NCBI GenBank assembly: GCA_025642065.1
Contig: JAODUP010000570.1
Location: 723,501-787,500 of the forward strand
Direction: 5' to 3'
Origin: Paralvinella palmiformis
Taxonomy: Eukaryota > Annelida > Polychaeta > Terebellida > Alvinellidae
DNA: 64,000 bases
In this document: piece by piece, positions 55,330-64,000 of the stretch
How positions within the stretch are numbered: position 1 is the first letter of the stretch
Layout of the letters: every line of letters starts with the position of its first letter
Made by a program: the position numbers and the translations under genes
The notes under the pieces: model-generated
The model's database searches: none
Seen by the model: the letters and a program-made list of their open reading frames with translations, nothing else
What the model was told of the DNA's origin: nothing

Positions 55330-55470
55330 CACAGCTGAGACGCATGACCAAGGGGTAATATCCCAAGAAAACATCCCACAAACACAGCCATGAGTCAGAT
55401 TCGAACCGAAAACCTGGAGTTTGTTTTGCAGAGCAATGTTCTAATCAGTGCACCGTCTGAGCACCAATGA
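55330..55470 (-). repeat. SINE family B copy
   Basis: CATGACCAAGGGGTAATATC, CAAGAAAACATCCCACAAAC and AGATTCGAACCGAAAACCTG. The inverted GTTTTC...GGGATGTT segment matches 7205-7345 and 22,255-22,390. Confidence 0.55.
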
Positions 55471-55871
55471 ATCAACCACTGCGCCTATGATAAGATAGAT
55501 AGCCAATTGGTAGATTCAAACCAAGAACCTTCTTGTTTACCACCGGACAGCTGAGCCATCACCCATTAACAATTCAAGAGGCTGTTACTAGTAAGTACGA
55601 TCTGATAAACTGACCAAGGGCAGTGGCCAAGGGCGAGTAGTACATGTGGGCGTAGTATTGTAAATAAACAGTAATGCAATATCTGAAAATCTGCGCATTT
55701 AGGAGAAATTCATGGAATTAACGGAATCCTGATTTTCACAAACATATGAAGAATAAATGTTAACAGTCCAATTAATCAAAACATAAGATGCAATTCAATT
55801 ACAATTTTTTTAGTAACCACAATTTGCTTTATTTCATTAATACGCCAAAGCGTTCTTTTCAAATGATGACT

Positions 55872-55900
55872 TATTACAGTTAATGTCATTAACTGTAATA
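55872..55900. repeat. Perfect 29-base palindrome
   Basis: Arms TATTACAGTTAATG and CATTAACTGTAATA around a single T. Confidence 0.9.
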
Positions 55901-57249
55901 TGTCACGTTTTTCATTAACTTAATGAGCTGGTTAATATTAATATACACGTAATATCATAATTCGTTGACATCAGCCAGACAACCGTATAATCAAGTATAC
56001 ACCATAAACCAGCTGATAAGCTGGTTGTGGATACTGTATTCTATATCTCTATAATATATTATAAATATATAATATATTCTATGTTACATAAAAACAGTGT
56101 TTGTTTATTCCAAAACACTGATATTAATCACCACCATCATATTACCTGATACTTTACAATGACAATATACCACATCAGATAATAACAGTAAGTGTGTGTG
56201 TGTGTGTGTGCAGGGTTCATTAAATTACCATATTAACATATATTATGCAACAAACACAAATCTATCAGGCCAATAATTTTCCCAATTATTTACGCAGCGA
56301 CAGTTAAGACAGAAGACGCTGAATTTACATTATAAGGAATGAACTATGGACAGTCTAGGTATACACAACAGATGAATCACATTTACTTAAGTATATTTAC
56401 TTTGTTAGGTCAAAGATGAAGACTGCCATCGCTATTGATATAATGAAATTCTGGTTCCATGTACTAAAACGCAGTCACAACAATCCAATATTCAGTTTAC
56501 TATTATTGCGGAGAACGTTGCACGGAGACAACATGAATCTTCAAAACATGCCATCATTACAACTTCACCACGTGAAATAAGTTTAGAAGCTATTCCAAAC
56601 ACAGCACACACAATGTGCATTTGGGGCATCAAAATTGTGTTCTTTTTACATTTTAGTGGCCTTAGGGGCACATTAATCTGGCAAAAGGATGCCTCCGACA
56701 TTATTTTCTGTGCTCCAATATTTATTACCATAGTATAGATAACATGCAGAAATAGGTTCTTCATTTTGCAGCCATTGTTGTTTGTTCATGATGCAGTGTT
56801 AATAGTGACCACCAATCAAGCTCTTGATTGGTGGAATTGTGCAAAAAACAACAAATCATCGTATAATACTATTATGGCATTTTCTAGCAGATTTTCCACA
56901 AATAGTGTTCTGTTAGTTCAATTCATCCATTTAAAAATATTGATCGATGCACGTGTTAATTAATTTTTGGCAAACATCCTCCAAGAAAACTGTTTGTGCA
57001 CGCCTATTTGATGCATGATCATCACAGCTTTATGTTGGGCGAGTTTTATTATTGTTAGCGAAGGAAAGCCAGTTTTTTTAGCACTCCATTTCATTGGCTT
57101 TACTATATTATAAAGCAATTTTGCCAAGTTATAAATTATATCAATAAAAAAATCTTCTTCTGTCAATCTAGATGGTAATTCATCACTGTTGTTTCTTCCT
57201 CATTTCATTATCATAATCCCATAATACGATCCAGTCCTCCACATAAGTA

Positions 57250-57430
57250 AGGGGCACCTCTATGGTCTAGTTGGTAGCACGTTCGACCACAGATCACTAC
57301 CACCGAGTTCGAATCTCAGCGTGTGCATATCTGAAGGGTGTTTCATCTCCGACTTCGCTTCACTATCTTTAGAGGTCGCTCGGCCCATTTAGCCTACCAT
57401 GTGCACAAAAGTGGCCATAAAACATCATAA
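57250..57430 (+). repeat. Complete SINE family A
   Basis: GGGCACCTCTATGGTCTAGT head, B box GAGTTCGAATCTCAG, body, AAAAGTGGCCATAAAACATC tail. Confidence 0.9.
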
Positions 57431-58849
57431 TCCACATATGTAAAATGCAGGGAGATAAAAATTGCTCACCTGGGCTAACCAAAAAGAGCAATTCACTCTT
57501 CTTGACAATAAACTTAATTTACATGCATTTTACATCTTACATTTTACAAACTTAGTGGCTTCATCACTTAGTAGTCAGCACTTGTGAGAGGACTGACTTA
57601 ATGTGATGGGTTTTCGTTGTTGTTGTTGTAAGGTGCACCCCTGGATTTCAATCTCAGTGCACAATGGTGCGCAAGAGCGATCATCTGACACAAACATTAA
57701 GGTTCGCTTATCCTCGGGCTATCTGTTGTCAAGGTACTGCTTAAATACACAGAAGCTGATCCCTTTGTTACCGTACTATAGCATTCAATGCAACAGTTAA
57801 TACAAATATGCACATTTACAAAATATAATGGGCATTCATGAAACACAGCCATTTCAGTAGGGAATATAGAGTAGAAAACCAATTACAAAAAGTAGGTGGC
57901 CTGTAAAAACACTGCCACACCATTGCCGGGGGGAGGTGTGGATGTGGGGAGTGATGGGGGGGGGGATGAAACGTTGACTGTGGGGTAATGGTAGCCACAC
58001 TAACACAATAGTTTTTATGGGGCTCTCCCCTGAAAAGTTGGGAAAATGGAGTATTTGGTGGATTCTAGACCATTTTTCACAAAACCCAAAATAGCTGACC
58101 AATTTTCTGCTAATAAAATAGGCGATGAGGGACTAAGATAGATGATGTTATAGCGTCAGACGTCGGCTGCTATTGAAAAGACTGGAAACCCAAAGTGAAA
58201 ACTAGTTTATATAATTAAGACGTAGTATGATTGCATATATAGAGACATGCATTTAAATTAATATGGCCTGATAAAATCATATAATGAACGATCGGAATTT
58301 ACCTGGTCAAGTAAAAAACACCTGCCAGACAATTTATTACCTTCAGATTGGATATTTTATTGGTTATTCGTATAAAATAAAGCTATCTGTTTTGCGCATT
58401 AAAAGAATACTAAAAACCCATAATTTGACAACATGTTAATTCGATCAAGTTATTATTATATTTTAGTAACCAAAATGACTGACTCACCGGGAAACATAGA
58501 CATGACGCTTTGCCATAAACTATCCTACAATGACAGCTGTTTAAATATTTGGGACAAAGAATTAAAATAACCAAAATGGAACTATTTTTACTTGAAGGAC
58601 AGCTGTAACAAGTGAAGCCTGAAAGATATTTACTGATTTGAATGAACTCCACCCATCCCAGACAGATATTACAAACCATGTCAGACAGGAAGGCAATTAC
58701 AACAAAGCTACTTAGGCATTCTGCTAAAAAAAGACCGAAGGATTAATGTTGTGATATATTTCAATTTGGCATTCACAACAGAAAACACCCTGACAAAGAT
58801 TTTATGACTGTGTCAAAATCGTTTTTGATATTTCTTAAGTTATAAAGGA

Positions 58850-59036
58850 TGATGGTGATTGATGTCTTACATCCACTTTTGTGCACATGGTAGACTAAAT
58901 GGGCCAAGTGAACTCCAAAGGTAATGAAGTGAAATCAAAGATGAAACAACCTTCAGATATGCCCACACCGAGATTCGAACACAGTGGTAGTGATCTGTGG
59001 TCCAACACGCTACCACTAGACCATGGAGGCGCCCTT
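58850..59036 (-). repeat. Complete SINE family A
   Basis: GATGGTGATTGATGTCTTAC tail end, body, GAGATTCGAACACAGTGGTA, then CTAGACCATGGAGGCGCCC. Confidence 0.9.
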
Positions 59037-60679
59037 AAATTAGAAAGGACTGCTCAACCACGAGAACAATAAAAACTGTTATCTTTTTTTTTGGGGGGGG
59101 GGGATCTGTCACCCAAAGTTTTTTATCTTAGTAAGAGCCCACTCTGAGCCAGGAAATGTCCACTCCCACAAACTGATATTTGCCCATCAGGCAAGCTTCA
59201 AATTACTGTTAATAGCTGATAATGTTTTGATTGGATCCACCACATGCCATCAACTTATTCACTTCATGAGTTCATCTTGAAAACAAAATATGGTATAATC
59301 TGATAAAACAATGGCCCAGTTATCATACATAAATAATACTACGAGTAAGATACACCTACATACTCATATGCATGACAACTCAGATTACTCACTAACATGG
59401 AATGGAGATAGCCAATAGTTTGGCGAGTGTACAAAAATATTAGCCATTAAATCTGATTAATTGTTTGATTATGTATTACGCATAAAAATAGGATTATCCT
59501 TCAGACTGATGTAAACAAAAGTGCTAGTGTTGTTTGTTGGTTATGGTACAAATGTCTCTTACCTACCAGAATGATGATAATATCATCAACATGGATCAAA
59601 AGGTGTTTGGTAATAAAAGGCAAGGGATCTGAGGACACAGCACGCAGCTACTAATATAATAATCAGTACCTAATGAACTACTAATAAACTAGATTAAATG
59701 TCAATCACACACACACACACACAATTACTGATGAAGCATTTTAGTTTGAGCACTCTGTAGGCATAAAAACAACTTTAATTGCACCAAAATGTTAGAGATT
59801 TAATCCCCAGTGCACGCATTAACCAACCCGAATGTGGGCCTCAGATGTGAAGACAGAAATTAAATTAGTAAGCATTAATTGTAAGTGGTGCCAGTAAATA
59901 CCACCTGACTCCTCATAACCGCTGACCAGTTTTGTCGATGTGTCATGGTCCACTTTCTGAATCAGGAATATTCACAGAAAATCGGTAGCCATATTTATGA
60001 TTACAGACATGCCACAATTTAGGGTCTGTGTGGAGGGCGAGCAGCGGAGAAATCTGGTGTGCATAATATCTCCATGCTTATTGTAAGAATATGAATATTG
60101 TGAAATGGGTCCATATATTTGGCACGTATATGATTAACAGCTTTGGAAACAGCATACAGGATAATACCAAACAATAGATGGTAGATGACGGCGAATAAGC
60201 AATGCCTCATCACTGGACAAACTGCGAAGCAACTGAGGCAGTGGGCCTCGCAGGATTGAGAAACTGCGAGATAACATCAAGTTGTTGGTTTTATTATCTG
60301 ACATGTGACACATAGTGCACATCACCTGAAGTAAACAAGTCTTCATATAAACTGCCACAACAGCTGGAGCCAGGAAAATTAGGAAATCAACATTTTACTG
60401 TCACAATCAGATTATAAATGTGTTTGAATGCTATTAATAATAATTAGCTCCCAGCTGGCTGGCTAGCTAGCAGCACTATTCATCGTCATCAGTTTTAAAG
60501 ACCAGTCATTTAATCCAACTTTGTAACTCTCAACTTACTACGATCAAGATTAGAATTTCCAAACCAAGGACTTAATTGGACAGGATTAAAGTTTAAATCG
60601 TAATTTCTTATCGAAAAGATTCAAATTTAACCGAATTACGTACTTGAAAAACTCATAATAGTGTGTATGTATCCAGATA

Positions 60680-60852
60680 ATGATGACCGACGTTTTCTGG
60701 CCACTTTTGTGTGCACATGGTAGGCTAATTGGGCCGAGCAACCCCCAAAGGTAATGAAGCACCTATCAGATATGCCCACTTCGAGATTCGAACCCAGGTG
60801 GTAGTGATCTGTGATCCAATGCACTATCAGTTAAGACCACAGAGGCGCCCCC
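60680..60852 (-). repeat. SINE family A copy
   Basis: GACCGACGTTTTCTGGCCAC, GGGCCGAGCAACCCCCAAAG, GAGATTCGAACCCAGGTGGT and GACCACAGAGGCGCCCC. The body has lost part of the GATGAAAC segment. Confidence 0.85.
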
Positions 60853-62186
60853 CATCCAGACATTATCCTAATGGACATATTGATGTAGGCCTATTTTATA
60901 ATTATATTATGCATGCTTACATATGTAATTATTATTTCTTACCTAGATCTTATGCCATTTTACAGTAATTTATACTAGACTATCACCACAAAATTATTTT
61001 ATCTATTAAGAGTCTAGACTACTACACAATACTACAAAATGTTTTTATTACTTAAATTCACACAAACAGATATATATATATATTATTTCCTAATATAGAC
61101 GTGTGTCACTGTATGTGTATATGTGCATCACTCACTCACTCACTCAGTCGCTGTGTCAGTGTGTGTAGATCTAGTATATGACATTATAGACATATGTGTG
61201 TTTGTGTCTGTCAGTGCGTGTGTCACTGTCAGTCGGTGTGTGTGTGTGTCACTATCAGTTCACGTAACACGAGGCTGGTGCTAAGCAAACACCGAACACG
61301 AGTGTTGACAGAATGTGATTGTGACAGATCTACAACTGAGAAGACACTTCACCTGTAGCTGTGCCTGTGACTTATGTCATTCACTTATTGTTTCTGGCAG
61401 TAGATTAAGATTTGGAGTTCCACTTCCAATATGCAGCCAAAGCCGGAATTAGAACCTCTTATAACGCGATGTCATCTATAAACACATTCCGTCATGCAAA
61501 CGAAACCACTAAATATCGCCTACTAAGCCTTCAAATCAATCCAATACTTACAGCGAATAGAATCAGTTTATCAAGTTGTAGACTTCTAGATCTATATCGC
61601 ACACACAAACACGCACATTTCGCGCCGACATTCACATTTCGTCTGCATGTTTTGTTCTTGGAGTAGTTGTTTAGTCCGTCGCCAGATGGCAGGACGATTG
61701 AAATATTTATACGGCAGGTGGCAGTGTGCACAAGAAGGTCTTGGTAACCCGCAAAGGCATGATTTTAATACTTATGAAACCGATGATTGAACGAATGGAC
61801 GATTAATTTATTGAGTTGTCGACTGATATATTTATTGGTTTATTGGGTATTTGTTTATTAGTCCAATTTATTAATATTATGCTTTCACAGTTTGTAAAAC
61901 CCAATTTCACGACATCTAGTTGTAAACAAAGGTTTAGATTTCACCCTTACCTATACCGCTAATATATCTTAGAGATATCAACGAGTTCACTGAAAATGTG
62001 AGTGAGTATTTATTTTCGTTCAGTTTCAGCAAGGGACTGGACCCACTATAGCTGGGACATATATATGACCTATAATAAAAGTTAACTACCCAGATAAATG
62101 ATATAGTCAGATGAACCATCCCGTAGACACGGATAACACTAGCATTTGAACCCTGACCTGCAGCGTAATGCGATACTCGTACAACC

Positions 62187-62189
<3 letters not shown>

Positions 62190-62251
<62 letters not shown>
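62190..62251. repeat. (TA)n(GA)n microsatellite
   Basis: About 32 bases of TA then 30 bases of GA, the same order as at 43.3 kb. Confidence 0.95.
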
Positions 62252-62253
<2 letters not shown>

Positions 62254-62360
62254 TTGGAAATTAGCAAATGCATTAAATAAGAGCAGTATTTTGTTAACAA
62301 ATTCAGCCTCATTAACGGTCACCTCTAGGACATATGGTCGAGGAGAGACCCCGATCAAAC

Positions 62361-62640
62361 TATGTATCACCAAGACACATATGTAACAATGGGATTTTAA
62401 ACTTAATATAGAAATATATGTATCACCAAGACGCATATGTAACAATGGGTTTTTAAACTTAATATAGAAATATATGTATCACCAAGACACATATGTAACA
62501 ATGGGTTTTTAAACTTAATATATAAATATATGTATCACCAAGACACATATGTAACAATGGGTTTTTAAACTTAATATAGAAATATATGTATCACCAAGAC
62601 ACATATGTAACAATAGGATTTGTAACTTAACATAGAACTT
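62361..62640. repeat. 56-base tandem array, five units
   Basis: Units start at 62,361, 62,417, 62,473, 62,529 and 62,585, exactly 56 bases apart. Each begins TATGTATCACCAAGACACAT. The last unit is the most diverged. Confidence 0.95.
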
Positions 62641-62794
62641 TTCAGCATTAAAGTATGTTAATTTTCTGCATTGTGTCGTCATCGGAGAGCCCCATCTCAG
62701 CTTTGATATCAGTACGAGCTTACCATGACTGGCACATGGAGAGCTCTGCCGGTAAGTGTACGTGTATATAGGTCTACAATACCACCATAACATG

Positions 62795-62945
62795 TTTGGA
62801 GTTTTACGGCCACTTTTGTGCACGAAGCAGTCCAAATGGACCGAACGACCTTCAGGTGTAATGGGTCGAAGTTAAAGGTGAGACATCCTTCAGATATGGC
62901 CACGTCGATATTCGAATTGAAATGGTTGAGATCTGTGGTCAAATA
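62795..62945 (-). repeat. Diverged SINE family A copy
   Basis: GGAGTTTTACGGCCACTTTT, GACCGAACGACCTTCAGGTG and CGATATTCGAATTGAAATGG. It is followed directly by a second copy in the same orientation. Confidence 0.75.
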
Positions 62946-62949
62946 TAAG

Positions 62950-63465
62950 TGTTGCTGTTTTACGGCCACTTTTATGCACAGGGTTGGCTGAATGGGCCGA
63001 GCGACTTCCAACGGTAATGAGGCGAAGTGAAAGATGAAACACCCTTCTAACATAGCCCGGGCGGGGTTTGAACCCAGGTACTATAGATATATTGCAGGTG
63101 CCAGTGTCTCGACTCAAGTCATATGGTGATAGTGCGTTTAGTGATGCAGCCCCCACTTTGTGGAATAGGTTGCCGGCAAATATTAGAAATGCATTGTCTC
63201 TTGGAAATTTTAAGTCTCTTCTAAAAAACACACCTATTTAAGGTCGCTTTCACAGATAAATAATTATTATATTTTAAATCATTACAGGGTTTTTACAGAC
63301 ATTATTTGGGGTATTATTATATTACATATTATTTGTACAGCGCCTTTGAATGGCTCCTGCTAGTAAGGGCGCTTTATTAAATATACATTATTATTATTTT
63401 GTGGCTAACCGTGCTACAAGTTATGCCTTTGAGGCAACAGTGCTACCAGTTAGACAAGGGGGGGG
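62950..63465 (-). repeat. SINE family A copy split by a LINE insertion
   Basis: The body and B box (GGTTTGAACCCAGGTA) run from 62,950 to about 63,085. A LINE end occupies about 63,087-63,398. Head-like sequence TGTGGCTAACCGTGCTACAA and GTGCTACCAGTTAGACAAGG resumes after it. Confidence 0.6.
63087..63398 (+). mobile_element. 5'-truncated LINE fragment
   Basis: It matches the last 300 bases of the LINE at 9,395-10,004 (GCAGGTGCCAGTGTCT, CCCCCACTTTGTGGAATA, AATGGCTCCTGCTAGTAAGG, ATT tail) and is only weakly diverged from it. Only the last 50 or so codons of the RT C-terminal region remain. Confidence 0.85.
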
Positions 63466-63756
63466 ATAAAGTAGTGGTATTCGCTGCCAAACCGAGAGCT
63501 GTTTCAGCCAATAACCTATCATTCTTTGTTGATGACGCAGTTGTAGCAATAATCACGTCTATCAAAAATGTGGCTGATATATTGGACAAAATACTTAATT
63601 ACCATGGATGAACATAGCAGAGATGATATATATTCTGAATTATGCGGTATTTGGTCATATCCGGATGTGGTAAAAAGGGTAGAATTAGCCGTTTATAGTC
63701 ACTATATCCCCTTCAAATGCTGTAATTCTTTGTTGTACTGAGTTCCTCAATAAGAT

Positions 63757-63955
63757 GAGAGCCCTCCGTGGTCTAACTGGTAGCGCGTTGGACCACAGAT
63801 CACTACCACCTGAGTTCGAATCTCGGTGTGGGCATATATCTGAAGGTTGTTTCATCTTTGACTTTGCTTCAATACCTTTGGATGTAGCTCGGCCCATTTA
63901 GCCTACTAGGCGCACACAAAAGTGGCCGTAAAACATCAATCATCGTCATCATCCT
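63757..63955 (+). repeat. Complete SINE family A
   Basis: GCCCTCCGTGGTCTAACTGG head, B box GAGTTCGAATCTCGG, body, GTGGCCGTAAAACATCAATC and an ATCGTCATCATC tail. Confidence 0.9.
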
Positions 63956-64000
63956 AAATATGTTACAAACAAAGCAACAGAAAGTCCAGAACACGGTCGC

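Noticed and set aside
56492..57166. Two - strand frames of 90 and 68 codons
   Set aside because: Considered as exons of an unknown gene or a transposase relic, but no conserved motif was recognised and no convincing matching splice sites were found; AT-rich chance frames are as likely.
60019..60358. Overlapping - strand frames of 64 and 74 codons
   Set aside because: Looked exon-like (leucine-rich), but no family was recognised, the frames overlap, and no splice phase supports either.

Overview
This is animal nuclear DNA: AT-rich and intron-rich, with long GT-AG introns, dense microsatellites, and decayed SINE, LINE and DNA-transposon copies. There are no bacterial-style operons, ribosome binding sites or CRISPR arrays. 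The protein families and the style of the tRNA-derived SINEs suggest a lophotrochozoan, most likely a mollusc; that is inference from pattern, not from a database match.

Two protein-coding genes are well supported and they converge. On the + strand, from about 2.7-3.4 kb to 21.8 kb, lies a DBF4 homologue, the regulatory subunit of the CDC7 kinase that licenses replication origins. At least ten exons can be placed with matching splice phases. They carry motif N (BRCT-like), motif M and the motif C zinc finger. A 3.9-kb last exon encodes a very long basic tail with about 37 units of a 9-residue repeat (consensus MTDKQSPRK), which makes the protein at least about 1,690 residues against under 700 for the vertebrate protein.

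On the - strand, from 35.58 kb down to 26.33 kb, lies a two-coding-exon gene for a 685-residue membrane protein of the ArsB/NhaD/CitMHS ion-transporter superfamily. It resembles Lsi2-type efflux carriers and is more distantly related to OCA2. Its 7.2-kb intron is full of simple repeats and minisatellites. A probable non-coding 5' exon ends at the start codon region, with an acceptor near 35,903.

The DBF4 introns hold mobile-element remains: a TTAA-flanked MITE, a 5'-truncated LINE with a reverse-transcriptase C-terminal end, a pogo/Tigger-like TA-flanked element, an internally deleted piggyBac-like element that still encodes pieces of its transposase, and hAT-like MITEs.

From 36 to 64 kb I find no convincing gene. 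This is repeat-rich intergenic DNA or an upstream intron. It contains about ten copies of one tRNA-derived SINE family, a LINE end nested in a SINE, several minisatellites (29-, about 50-, 31- and 56-bp units) and long AC, AG and AT tracts. The two genes show no obvious functional link.
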